Positions 18,678 to 26,212 of a stretch of 64,000 bases of DNA are shown piece after piece. The notes below the pieces were generated by a model that saw only the letters and a program-made list of their open reading frames with translations, ran no database searches and was not told the DNA's origin. Positions within the stretch are counted from its first letter, which is position 1. Every line of letters begins with the position of its first letter. Where the stretch lies: the NCBI RefSeq assembly GCF_022059845.1, contig NZ_CP091851.1:4453501-4517500 (forward strand). Reading direction: 5' to 3'. Source of the stretch: Terrirubrum flagellatum (lineage in GTDB: Bacteria > Pseudomonadota > Alphaproteobacteria > Rhizobiales > Beijerinckiaceae). Both the position numbers and the translations under genes were made by a program.

Positions 18678-19289
18678 TTGATCCAATTTGACCGGGCTAA
18701 ACTAAAAGCCGTCATTCTCTACACATGTGAGAAGTGCCAACCGTCGCGGTTGGGCGCTGTGAAGCTGCATAAGGTTTTGTATTTTTCTGATATGCTTCGT
18801 TACGCAGGCGAGGGGTCGGCAATAACTGGCGCGACCTATAGAAAACGGAAGCTTGGTCCAACGTGTGACCAGCTACTTCCTACTCTTCGGGAATTAGAAA
18901 CTGACGGGGCACTAGAAATTCGCGATGCGGATTATTTTGGTTATAAGAAAAAGGAATTCATAGCCAAAGCGGCTCCCGATCTGGAGAGATTGAATGCTGC
19001 CGAACTGGCTTTATTAGATGAAGTTATAGAGTTCGTTTGCGAAAATAATTCGGCGAAAACCATTAGTGATTATAGCCATAACGCTGCTTGGGATATGACA
19101 GATTTTGGCGCTGTGATATCATACCCCAGCGTTTTTCACCTGTTCCCGAATCAAGTTTCCACTGAAGCTCTGGACTGGTCGGTCGCGGAGGTGACAAAAA
19201 TTGAAGACCTCAAATCTCAAGGTAGAGCCTTGGGAAATGCGTCTTACAGAGCTTTTCGAAGCCGCGTTCTGGAAAAGGAACACGGCTGA
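18678..19289 (+). CDS. Panacea-domain (DUF4065/SocA-like) antitoxin
   Basis: A 203-residue protein with the DUF4065 (Panacea) signature: GAVKLHKVLYFSDMLRYAGEG near the N-terminus, then TYRKRKLGPTCDQL and later ELALLDEVIEFVCENNSAKTISDYSHN. Panacea domains neutralise many unrelated toxins in type II toxin-antitoxin pairs and are found in SocA and GepA. The start must be TTG at 18678 because the next ATG falls inside the conserved motif; GGAG lies 9 bases upstream. The gene is AT-rich against its surroundings and overlaps the next small gene by about 50-90 bases, as toxin-antitoxin genes often do. The antitoxin role is family knowledge; the pairing is inferred from overlap. Confidence 0.8.
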   Translation: MIQFDRAKLKAVILYTCEKCQPSRLGAVKLHKVLYFSDMLRYAGEGSAITGATYRKRKLGPTCDQLLPTLRELETDGALEIRDADYFGYKKKEFIAKAAPDLERLNAAELALLDEVIEFVCENNSAKTISDYSHNAAWDMTDFGAVISYPSVFHLFPNQVSTEALDWSVAEVTKIEDLKSQGRALGNASYRAFRSRVLEKEHG

Positions 19290-19503
19290 CGACGTTGCTT
19301 TTATCGAGGTTTTGGACGCTCTCGAACTGGGCATAAAATACGATCCAAGGAGCGTTGGCGAACAGCATCCAGCCTTTACCAGTGGCAATTATTGGACATA
19401 TGAGCCGCCGAGCATTAAGCGACTACCGCGGGTTATGATTTTATATGAAATAATCGATGGCGAACGTTTGGTATTGCTGTGGAATTTCTCTTTGCGGAAC
19501 TAG
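19237..19503 (+). CDS. Small RelE/ParE-like protein, probable toxin partner
   Basis: 88 residues from the ATG at 19237 (a TTG at 19201 would add 12). The N-terminal part is helical (MRLTELFEAAFWKRNTADDV). The C-terminal part ends in alternating strand sequence, PSIKRLPRVMILYEIIDGER then LVLLWNFSLRN, like the last strands of RelE/ParE-fold toxins (polar residue, 'v.Y.i.d...V.ll'). It overlaps the 3' end of the Panacea gene in another frame, so the two are probably translated together. The toxin label is inferred from size, fold hints and neighbour; the catalytic residues cannot be assigned with confidence. It converges on the transposase gene, overlapping it by 4 bases. Confidence 0.6.
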   Translation: MRLTELFEAAFWKRNTADDVAFIEVLDALELGIKYDPRSVGEQHPAFTSGNYWTYEPPSIKRLPRVMILYEIIDGERLVLLWNFSLRN

Positions 19504-20462
19504 CCTACCTTCCGCTGCCAGTATCCTTTCCACTGGCGGGATACAGGCTGCGCCAGCGCCGCAGCGCTAACTTGCAAGAACTGCTCGCCATTGCTGATAC
19601 GGCGATTGTCTTCGCGCCACGCCATCTCTGACGCATAGGCCGCAAGATAACGGCCGCTGATATGGTGATGAATCCCAATCTCAGCGCGGCGCAGACGCGA
19701 GAAAAATGACTCCGCCATGTTCGTGCAGGCTTCGCCATCTGAGTAGGCGTATTCGTGATTTATGCGCTTCGTCAGATAGAGCGAATGAAGCACATCCCAG
19801 TGCGTCGCTTCGTCGGCGTGAACAGTTGAGCCGGCGAGAACGCGCTGAGCGATTGTCGCAACGGCTTGGCCTTCCGTCTTGAACACGAAAGGAAGCGTGC
19901 GGCCCTTGCGCTCCCGCATGATGACAACGACACGGCGCTTGCCGGTCTGGTTGCGAGCAAGGCGGCGATCGACGCGGTTCTCGCGATAATTCGCGGGCTT
20001 CACATGACCGCCGAAGTAGGCGCCATCAACCTCGACCTCGCCGCTCACAGTGGCGTCCGCCGTTTCAGCCGCCATCGCTTCGCGGATTTTGTGCGCCATG
20101 ACGAAAGCGGTTTTGTATTGCACGTCCAGATCGCGAGAGAGCTGGAGCGCGCTATGGCCCTTCGCGCCATTCACGAAGATGGCAATGGCGAGAAGATAGT
20201 CGCGGACCGGGAGCTTGCGGCTGGCGAAGATCGTGCCGGAGGTGACGCTGAACTGGTGATTGCACGCCTTGCACTTGAAGAGCTTGCGCGTGGCGTAGTG
20301 ATAGACCGCGCCGCAGGAGCAACGCGGGCAAACCGGCTCGCCGCCGCTATCGGCCCAACGGATATTGCGGAATGCAAGGGCGGCTTCCTCGTCCGTCATG
20401 CGCGCAACCTTCGCCAGACTGAGCGTCCGGGCTGCGGCTGAGAGGAGGAAGTGTTGCGACAT
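19500..20462 (-). CDS. IS1595-family (ISXO2-like) transposase
   Basis: A 320-residue transposase with intact frame. An N-terminal zinc ribbon (Cys45, Cys48, Cys64, Cys67: CPRC and CKAC) is followed by the region TSGTIFASRKLPVRDYLLAI typical of ISXO2-like proteins. The DDE-type core has Asp146 (VEVDGAYFGGH), Asp217 (VHADEATHW) and the third acidic/Asn region NMAESFFSRLRRAEIG (Asn248, Glu251), which matches the DD(E/N)K pattern of the family. No frameshift or stop is seen, so the enzyme may be active. It is divergent from an XRE-type gene, with 105 bases between the starts. Confidence 0.93.
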   Translation of the reverse strand: MSQHFLLSAAARTLSLAKVARMTDEEAALAFRNIRWADSGGEPVCPRCSCGAVYHYATRKLFKCKACNHQFSVTSGTIFASRKLPVRDYLLAIAIFVNGAKGHSALQLSRDLDVQYKTAFVMAHKIREAMAAETADATVSGEVEVDGAYFGGHVKPANYRENRVDRRLARNQTGKRRVVVIMRERKGRTLPFVFKTEGQAVATIAQRVLAGSTVHADEATHWDVLHSLYLTKRINHEYAYSDGEACTNMAESFFSRLRRAEIGIHHHISGRYLAAYASEMAWREDNRRISNGEQFLQVSAAALAQPVSRQWKGYWQRKVG

Positions 20463-20567
20463 CAGGCCAACGATTTCCGTTGGCCTCAGTGATATTGATG
20501 GAAATGGAAGATGTCAACGAAAAGCGTTGAGGCTTGCCAAAATAAGTTGTCCTGCTAGAAACAGGCG

Positions 20568-20807
20568 ATGTCACCGGAACAATGCCGCGCTGCGCGAGGC
20601 TGGCTGGATTGGTCTCAGGACCAACTCGCTGGCGCCGCCGGCGTGTCGCTTTCAACCGTGCGAGATTTCGAGAAGGGTCGCCGCACGCCGATTGCGGCGA
20701 CTCTAAAGGCAATGAAAACTGTGTTGGCTGAGAATGGGATTGAGTTTCTGGACGGCGAACCATCTGGGATAACCTTCTCTCGTCCAGAAAAGGTCGCTGC
20801 GCCCTAG
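20568..20807 (+). CDS. XRE-family small regulator in the element
   Basis: A 79-residue protein built almost wholly of one helix-turn-helix: SPEQCRAARGWLDWSQDQLA, GVSLSTVRDFEKGRRTP, then a helix and a short tail FLDGEPSGITFSR. This is the Cro/C1-type fold of small phage and plasmid repressors. It is transcribed away from the transposase gene, so it is well placed to repress both its own and the transposase promoter in the 105-bp gap. That regulation is inference from position. Confidence 0.75.
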   Translation: MSPEQCRAARGWLDWSQDQLAGAAGVSLSTVRDFEKGRRTPIAATLKAMKTVLAENGIEFLDGEPSGITFSRPEKVAAP

Positions 20808-20953
20808 AACGGTCAACTCGATTCTGGTAAGTTGCGCGGGTGGCGGCGGATTTGGAGTCCATTTCCGCCACCCGTTCCGTTCCCCTTCTGGAAGGGGGTC
20901 GGTCAGGTTGTCAGGGTTCCTCCCGGGAAGAGAATCGCCCCTAGACCTGATCT

Positions 20954-21412
20954 CTACGAGAACAAGCCGGTATTTGCCCCCTGCGGGGGCCCGGCCGCTG
21001 TTCCCCATTCTGCAAGTCCGTAGCCGCCCGCCTCGCGTCGATTATTCAGCAATCGCGAATTGCTGAGGTAAGCGGACAGGGACTTTGAAGGTTCTTTGCC
21101 GGGAATCTCGATTCCGGCGTCTTCCATGGCTTTCATCAATTCGCCAGACGTGGCTCGCGCCCGTTTCTTCATCAAAAACTCAATGGCGGTCTGCTCGATG
21201 CGGGCCGTCTTGGTGCCCACCTCTGCCGCCTGCTTCCCCTGCTCGATCAGTCTGCCGACAGCGCTGTCCAAGCTTTCATTCTTGTCAGGCGTCGACGAGT
21301 ACAATTCGACAACCTGTCGAGCCAGAACCAACTTCTTGTAGACAGGCGAAGCCTCAAGCTCGGCCTCAAGCTTTCTGACCTCCGCTTGTGCTGCCCTCAG
21401 CATATCCGACAT
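20954..21412 (-). CDS. Coiled-coil plus winged-helix protein at the right end of the element
   Basis: A 152-residue protein from the ATG at 21412 (an upstream extension of 17 codons is open). Residues 1-75 are a coiled coil (LRAAQAEVRKLEAELEASP then SAVGRLIEQGKQAAE). From about residue 75 a winged-helix-like domain follows: QTAIEFLMKKRARATSGELM, KSLSAYLSNSRLLNN and a hairpin EAGGYGLAEWG. The layout mirrors the gene at the left end of the element, although the primary sequences are not closely alike. It points inward from the right terminus. Function unknown; DNA binding is likely. Confidence 0.65.
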   Translation of the reverse strand: MSDMLRAAQAEVRKLEAELEASPVYKKLVLARQVVELYSSTPDKNESLDSAVGRLIEQGKQAAEVGTKTARIEQTAIEFLMKKRARATSGELMKAMEDAGIEIPGKEPSKSLSAYLSNSRLLNNRREAGGYGLAEWGTAAGPPQGANTGLFS

Positions 21413-21504
21413 GGCATAGCCCCGATTCTGACCCTGTTTACCAAGGACCCAGAATCCGGTCAAGCCATCGCTTGTATGCCCCAGAACGGGGCAGATCGCC
21501 GCTT

Positions 21505-21527
21505 GGTGAGCTTGCTACCTAATGGCG
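21505..21527 (-). repeat. Right terminal inverted repeat
   Basis: Ends in GCTACCTAATGGCG on the plus strand, the reverse complement of the left terminus with a single mismatch over 23 bases. Confidence 0.92.
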
Positions 21528-21535
21528 CGACTATC
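21528..21535. repeat. Target-site duplication, right copy
   Basis: CGACTATC, matching 18077-18084 exactly. Confidence 0.92.
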
Positions 21536-22608
21536 CCAAGGCGAAGCTCGACATCAAAATCCTGCTGGAGCAGGACGACGAGGAAACGCTGCGCGCGTTC
21601 GAGGCCTGCGATCTCCCGCCCTGGATCAGCCTCGTCGTCGCGCCGCCAGGCGCGCCGCGCACCAAGCCCCGTGCTCTCAATATCGGGCTCGCCGCCGCGC
21701 GCGGCGAACTGCTCGCGATCTATGACGCGGAGGACCGGCCCGATCCGCAACAGCTCCGACTTGCGGCGAACGCCTTCGCGCAGGCCGATCAGCGCATGGC
21801 GTGCCTGCAGGCGCGGCTCGCCATCGAGAATGCGGATCACCGCTGGCTGACGCGTCTCTTCGCGCTCGAATACGCCTCATTATTCGGCGTTGTCCTGCCG
21901 GCGCTGGCGTCCTTCCATTTTCCGTTTCCACTTGGCGGGACGTCGAACCATTTCCGCGTCTCGGCCTTGCGCACTGTCGGCGGCTGGGATGCGTGGAACG
22001 TGACCGAAGACGCCGATCTCGGCCTGCGCTTGTTCCGGCGCGGCTACCGCATCGGTTCGCTCAACTCGATCACCTGGGAAGAAGCTCCGCCCAAACTCGA
22101 CGCATGGATGAACCAGCGCGCCCGCTGGCTGAAAGGCTGGATGCAGACGAGCATCGTCCATCTCACGGCGCCGAAGCAGCGGATGAAGGCGTTGGGCTTC
22201 ACGCGCGCGCTGTCGGCGATCGCGCTGAGCCTCGGCGTCGTCCTGACGTCGCTGTTTGGGCCTTTGCTTTTCGGCTTCGCCATGCTGCAGGCGGCGGCCG
22301 GCCCGTTGCTCGAACCGCTCGGCGCCTTCAGCATCGTCGCCTGGACGCATGCGCTGGTGCTGCTCGTTGGCGGTTTCGTGTCGATGATAGCCCCCAATTG
22401 GGCGGCGGCGCGCAGGGACGGGCTGGAGCGGCTCGCGCCCTGGATCGCGTTGCTGCCGTTCTACTATCTCCTGATCACGGTCGCGGCGTGGCGCGCGCTC
22501 GGCGAATTCATCTCAAGGCCGCATCACTGGAACAAGACCACGCACGGTCTGTCGCCCGATTTCGCGCCGGAGAATCCTGAAAGACGCGACAGGCTTCCGC
22601 TGATCTGA
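21528..22608 (+). pseudogene. XagB-like glycosyltransferase, 3' part (interrupted by mobile element)
   Basis: Carries the GT2 catalytic core after the insertion: AKLDIKILLEQDDEETLRAF with the nucleotide-sugar aspartates, then ELLAIYDAEDRPDPQQ (the DxD-type motif), WNVTEDADLGLRLFRRGY (the acceptor ED), and RARWLKGWMQT, equivalent to the QxxRW processivity motif. Two to four membrane helices follow (SLGVVLTSLFGPLLFGFAML, FSIVAWTHALVLLVGGFV, WIALLPFYYLLITVAAW). Joined to the 5' part it gives about 651 residues. Alone it lacks a proper start; an internal start near 21796 could give a truncated, probably inactive product. All motifs are otherwise intact, which fits a recent disruption. Confidence 0.85.
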
Positions 22609-22712
22609 GGCCTCACAGGCGACACCTCTTGAACTTCCGGCTGCTTCTCCTAGGTCATATGCGCGCCGCCTGCGCTGCGCGGTTTCCTATGGTTGTCAGG
22701 AAGGAGGAAAAG

Positions 22713-23084
22713 GTGACGACTGTACGAAGCGAGCTTTACGAGGAAACGCCGTCGGAATTCGATCGGCTGCTGAGTCCCGCCAACGCCTATGATCATCCCC
22801 GGGACATTCTCAACGACCCGGATCTCACCAGAAACGAGAAACGGGCGATTCTTGCCTCCTGGGCTTCTGACGCCTGCGCTGTCGAGGCCAATCCGGCCCT
22901 CCGCGAAGCGCGTGATGGCCTGACCGTTCCGTTCGACGCCATCATCGACGCGCTGCGACAACTCGATCGGCCTCCGAGCGCGCCCCGCCGCGGCGACGGC
23001 AATATCTTCGGCCGTCGTTCACGAGCGGTCGCGGGGCGGACGTCGGCGCGCCGCCCATCGGTGCGGCCTGATCTCACCGCTTGA
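22713..23084 (+). CDS. Conserved hypothetical protein
   Basis: 123 residues from a GTG at 22713. This start is chosen because AAGGAGG lies 5 bases upstream; the reading frame extends further up but without a ribosome site. The core reads EFDRLLSPANAYDHPRDILN, then LTRNEKRAILASWASDACAVE, a pattern I have seen in short hypothetical proteins of Rhizobiales. The tail is Arg/Ser-rich and looks disordered. It has no signal peptide, membrane helix or known motif. It directly follows the broken glycosyltransferase gene by about 100 bases. Function unknown. Confidence 0.75.
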   Translation: MTTVRSELYEETPSEFDRLLSPANAYDHPRDILNDPDLTRNEKRAILASWASDACAVEANPALREARDGLTVPFDAIIDALRQLDRPPSAPRRGDGNIFGRRSRAVAGRTSARRPSVRPDLTA

Positions 23085-23096
23085 GCGGATGAAGCC

Positions 23097-23186
23097 ATGG
23101 CCCGCAATGCAGACATTCGCGGCGCTTTTGATTTGTGCGCCTTCTTCGCAAGCTGGGCTTATCTGCTCAGTCTTGTCCTCAAATAG
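23097..23186 (+). CDS. Possible 29-residue hydrophobic peptide
   Basis: ATG at 23097, 12 bases after the previous stop. It encodes MARNADIRGAFDLCAFFASW and ends YLLSLVLK, that is a short polar start and one hydrophobic helix. A weak purine-rich stretch (GATGAAG) precedes it. Such single-helix micropeptides are common but hard to prove from sequence alone. Confidence 0.3.
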   Translation: MARNADIRGAFDLCAFFASWAYLLSLVLK

Positions 23187-23284
23187 GGGGACGCGTCGGC
23201 CCGTCAGGCGCCGGCGCGTTCTTCGGGACATTCGCGGAACATGCGCTGTCCACGCAATATGACGAAGAAAGGAGAGATTCGGCG

Positions 23285-23611
23285 ATGTCTGTTGCCGAAA
23301 TTGCATCACCTAGCCGAGATATCCGGAACCGGTCTAACCGAGATTTCTCATCCGCCTTGCCCGTTCAGAAGCAGACCCAAGACGTCGACTCTGAACGGCG
23401 CAGGCTCGAAGCTCAATTGAAATGGGAAGTCGCCGCCGTTCGCATAGGGTGCTGGGATCGGCTCGGACCCGAGGCGAGAAAGATCATCGCCGCGGAGTGT
23501 GACGAACTGCTGCGGCAGTGGAGTAGTCATCAGCGGCTGCGCGAGCGGTGGGCTGCGGAGTCGCCGAGAATCGTGGGGCTCGTTTCAAAACTCAGCAAGC
23601 TCGGCCTGTGA
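23285..23611 (+). CDS. Hypothetical protein
   Basis: 108 residues from the ATG at 23285, chosen because AAAGGAGAG lies 7 bases upstream; the open frame continues 50 codons further up without a ribosome site. The N-terminal 45 residues are polar and likely disordered. The rest is helical: SERRRLEAQLKWEVAAVRIG, ARKIIAAECDELLRQWSSHQ, RLRERWAAESPRIV. It is probably a small cytosolic helical protein. I do not recognise a family and no neighbour gives a clue. Confidence 0.55.
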   Translation: MSVAEIASPSRDIRNRSNRDFSSALPVQKQTQDVDSERRRLEAQLKWEVAAVRIGCWDRLGPEARKIIAAECDELLRQWSSHQRLRERWAAESPRIVGLVSKLSKLGL

Positions 23612-23686
23612 AGGCAAACTTTGGAACGCAATTCTCCCAGCGCCAACCAAACCGCTCTTATGACCACCGGTCCTCTGAACGGCTCG

Positions 23687-23854
23687 TCAGAGGCACATGG
23701 CGAGCGCGGCGTTGGCGAGCTCCACCAGCACGGCGTCGGCGTTGAGCGCCCAAGCGAGGCCGGCCAGCGCCAGCACGCCAATAGAGGCGATCCCGGCGAC
23801 AAGGAGAAGCCGCCTCTCCCGCGGCGCGGATTGTGATGATGCGGCGGTCGGCAT
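23687..23854 (-). CDS. Small single-helix membrane protein (55 residues)
   Basis: An open frame of 55 codons with a strong ribosome site (GGGAGGATCGC before the ATG). The first 17 residues are polar with a basic end (APRERR). A hydrophobic helix follows, LLLVAGIASIGVLALAGLAW, and then ALNADAVLVELANAALAMCL. It lies just downstream of the tRNA-Gly gene on the same strand. Short proteins of this design are often left out of annotation. The ribosome site and clean N-in topology (positive-inside) support it; function is unknown. Confidence 0.55.
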   Translation of the reverse strand: MPTAASSQSAPRERRLLLVAGIASIGVLALAGLAWALNADAVLVELANAALAMCL

Positions 23855-23879
23855 GCGATCCTCCCGGCCGAGAGAATGG

Positions 23880-23951
23880 AGCGGGCGAAGGGAATCGAAC
23901 CCTCGACATTCAGCTTGGGAAGCTGACGTTCTACCTCTGAACTACACCCGC
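23880..23951 (-). tRNA. tRNA-Gly (anticodon CCC)
   Basis: The minus strand folds into a full cloverleaf. The acceptor stem is GCGGGTG / CGCCCGC (one G-U pair) with discriminator U. The D arm is GTTC-AGAGGTA-GAAC. The anticodon stem is TCAGC / GCTGA around loop TTCCCAA, giving anticodon CCC. The T arm is GAGGG-TTCGATT-CCCTT with the usual TTCGA. CCA is not encoded. It reads GGG glycine codons. Confidence 0.96.
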
Positions 23952-24020
23952 GACGTCCCTAAATTACGGGCGGGAGCGGCGCGCCGCAAGACCGCGCGCC
24001 GTCCAAACCGAAAGCCCGGC

Positions 24021-24371
24021 TTACTTCGCGGCGATGACCGCGATCTCGACAGTGAGGTTCGGCGCGGCGAGCTTCGCCTCGACAGTGGCGCGGGCCGGCA
24101 TGTTGTCCTTCGGCACCCAGGCGTCCCACACCGCGTTCATCTCCGAGAACTTCGAGATGTCGGTCAGCCAGATGTTGACCATCAGCATCTTGGTCTTGTC
24201 CGTGCCGGCTTTCGCAAGCGCATCGTCGATGGTCGCGAGGATTTCCTTGGTCTGGTCGGTGACGCTGCCGCCAGCAGCCTTCTGCGCCGTCTGGCCTGCG
24301 ACATAGACCGTGTCGCCATGCACGACGGCCTTGCAGAAACGGACGCCGGGCTCGATCCGGGTGATCGCCAT
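24021..24371 (-). CDS. RidA/YjgF/YER057c-family protein
   Basis: A 116-residue member of the Rid family, which hydrolyses reactive enamine/imine intermediates made by PLP-dependent dehydratases. The core carries VYVAGQTAQ, the long helix region DQTKEILATIDDALAKAG, and PARATVEAKLAAPNLTVEIAV; the arginine in PARATVEA corresponds to the catalytic Arg105 of active RidA proteins. An AGGAG ribosome site lies 9 bases before the ATG. A threonine-dehydratase-type PLP enzyme, the usual source of Rid substrates, is encoded far away at 57 kb. It is not clear whether this is RidA itself or an Rid2-7 subfamily protein. Confidence 0.85.
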   Translation of the reverse strand: MAITRIEPGVRFCKAVVHGDTVYVAGQTAQKAAGGSVTDQTKEILATIDDALAKAGTDKTKMLMVNIWLTDISKFSEMNAVWDAWVPKDNMPARATVEAKLAAPNLTVEIAVIAAK

Positions 24372-24472
24372 CTTTGAAACTCCTGGAGTGACGGCCGCGC
24401 TCAGGGCGGCTTCCGCGTCGGGTTAAGGGGCCGCGCTCGCGCGGGCAAGCCGGGCCCGCGCATGGGCGCTCG

Positions 24473-25105
24473 TCAGTAGATGGTCTGTTTCAGCCGCTCG
24501 GGATAGGCGGCGTCATAGGCCGCGCCGTCGAACGGGTCGCGCGTGTTCGCGGTCAGCGCCTGCATCATCTGGCCGACCGTCGGCAGGGCCAAGCGCGGAA
24601 TCTGGATCGACGGGTCCCACAGTTTCGAGCGCACCAGCGCCTTCTGGCACTGGGGATAGACCTTCTCCGCCGTGACCACGATGACGCTTTGCGGGATCTT
24701 GCCCTCCATCGTGAAGCTCGCACGCAATTCCGGATCGGTCGAGATCACCGCGCGGCCATTGACGCGCATGGTCTCGCCGACACCGGGAATGAGGAACAGC
24801 AGCGCGACGCGCGGATCGCGCACGATGTTGCGCAATGAGTCGATGCGATTGTTGCCGCGACGATCGGGGATCATCAGCGTTTTCTCATCGGCGACGCGAA
24901 CGAAGCCCTTGGGGTCGCCGCGCGGCGAGCAGTCGAGCCCCTCTTCGCCCACCGTCCCGAGCAGCATGAAGGGCGAAGCTTCGATGAAAGCGCGATAGTG
25001 ATCGGAGATATAATCGATCTCCTTGATCACTGCCGCGCCGGCCGGAAAGCCATAAATCGCTTCAAGTTCAGCGATCGTCTTGACCGTGTGCGCGTCACTC
25101 GTCAT
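24473..25105 (-). CDS. PPOX-type FMN-dependent flavoprotein
   Basis: A 210-residue protein of the pyridoxamine 5'-phosphate oxidase-like split barrel fold. The segment SPRGDPKGFVRVADEKTLMI, then PDRRGNNRIDSLRNIVRDPR and LLFLIPGVGETMRVNGRA, is the signature of the DR_2398/MSMEG_1061-like PPOX subgroup. Members bind FMN or F420, and the substrate is generally unknown. The start at 25105 gives MTSDAHTVKTIAELEAIYGF; the frame remains open upstream but overlaps the next gene. The permease gene upstream ends 86 bases before the start. Confidence 0.85.
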   Translation of the reverse strand: MTSDAHTVKTIAELEAIYGFPAGAAVIKEIDYISDHYRAFIEASPFMLLGTVGEEGLDCSPRGDPKGFVRVADEKTLMIPDRRGNNRIDSLRNIVRDPRVALLFLIPGVGETMRVNGRAVISTDPELRASFTMEGKIPQSVIVVTAEKVYPQCQKALVRSKLWDPSIQIPRLALPTVGQMMQALTANTRDPFDGAAYDAAYPERLKQTIY

Positions 25106-25191
25106 GGCGGCCTCGTTGCGCTGGCGACCATTGAGCCGCGCAGAAGCGCTCATACAGACGCCGCCACGTCTCGCCAAGCCAGGCGCTGCAT

Positions 25192-26085
25192 TCAACAATT
25201 CGTCGCCCGCAACGCTGGCCAGCGCAGTGACCAGCCGAGATTCATGCCGGCGGCGGCGATCAAAATTGCAGCGGCGCCTATGATCTCCGTCGCATGCAGA
25301 CGATGCCCGAACGCGATTACATCCACCAGCACGGCGACCAAGGGATAGATGAAGGACAGCGATCCCGTGAGATGAGTCGGCAGCCGCTGGATCGCGCTGT
25401 AGAGCAGGATGTACATGAGCCCGGTATGGAGAACGCCTACCGTGACAAGCGCGCTCCATGCGGCGACTCCATGCGGAAGCGTCGACAGATTCGCGAAGGG
25501 CGCGAGCATCAACACGCCAACACAAACCTGAATGAGCGCGATCAGATGCGGGCTTTTGCCTGACAGCTTTTTCGCGACGATCGCCGCGACCGCATAGAAA
25601 AAGGCGGCGCCGAGCGCGAGCGCGATTCCCGCGAGATAATCCGAGCCGACAGACAGTCCTCCCGGCTTCGACTGGACGATGAGCAGAACGCCGGCGAAGG
25701 CGAGTGACAACCAGGCGAATTTCGCCGCGGTCAGACGCTCGCCAAAAAACAGCGCGCCAAGTCCAACCAGCATGAAGGGCTGGGTGTTGTAGACTGCGGT
25801 CGCAATCGAGATCGAGGCGCGGGGATAGGCCGCGAACAGCAGCAGCCAGTTGGTGACGATCGCCGCGCCGCCAAGCGCCGCGAGCGCGAGAAAGCGCAGC
25901 GACAGCGCGCCGCGCAGCAGGCCCAGCGCCGCGCAGATCACGAGCAGTGTCGACGCGCCGAAGACGCAGCGCCAGAACACCACGTCCTGAACCGACTGGC
26001 CCGACATGACGACGAACCAGCCGATGGTTCCGGAAATGGTCATGGCGGCGGTCATCTCGACCGTGCCGCGCAGCCTGTCATTCAT
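25192..26085 (-). CDS. EamA/DMT-family permease
   Basis: A 297-residue inner-membrane transporter with ten predicted helices in two EamA repeats. The first repeat opens TAAMTISGTIGWFVVMSGQS, and the second begins near YLAGIALALGAAFFYAVAAI. The start at 26085 is preferred over 26097 because GGAGG then sits at normal spacing. It is divergent from an Lrp/AsnC regulator, with 127 bases between the starts; this pairing usually means the regulator controls the exporter in response to an amino acid. The substrate is therefore likely an amino acid or related metabolite, by inference. Confidence 0.88.
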   Translation of the reverse strand: MNDRLRGTVEMTAAMTISGTIGWFVVMSGQSVQDVVFWRCVFGASTLLVICAALGLLRGALSLRFLALAALGGAAIVTNWLLLFAAYPRASISIATAVYNTQPFMLVGLGALFFGERLTAAKFAWLSLAFAGVLLIVQSKPGGLSVGSDYLAGIALALGAAFFYAVAAIVAKKLSGKSPHLIALIQVCVGVLMLAPFANLSTLPHGVAAWSALVTVGVLHTGLMYILLYSAIQRLPTHLTGSLSFIYPLVAVLVDVIAFGHRLHATEIIGAAAILIAAAGMNLGWSLRWPALRATNC

Positions 26086-26212
26086 CTCAGCCTCCATCTT
26101 GAGGAGGCGGATGATCTGATATCGACGCGGCTATTTATATGATAAGGATAAATCAAAAGCGCCGTTTGGCCTTACCATCTAAGGCGAATGGGCCATCTGC
26201 CTGAGAAACGAA

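Larger units (their letters stand above)
18085..21527. mobile_element. IS1595-like element with passenger genes (3,443 bp)
   Basis: The boundaries come from 23-bp terminal inverted repeats (22 of 23 identical) flanked by identical 8-bp direct repeats. Excision of the element plus one duplication rejoins the glycosyltransferase as ATC GAC TAT CCC AAG, with no lost or gained base, so the insertion is simple and probably recent. It encodes an ISXO2/IS1595-type transposase on the minus strand and five further genes: two coiled-coil/winged-helix proteins at the ends, a Panacea-domain antitoxin with a small RelE-like partner, and an XRE regulator. The left-centre part (about 18,590-19,500) is clearly richer in A and T than the host. 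Some IS1595 subgroups are known to carry passenger genes; this cargo set is not one I can name. Confidence 0.93.
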
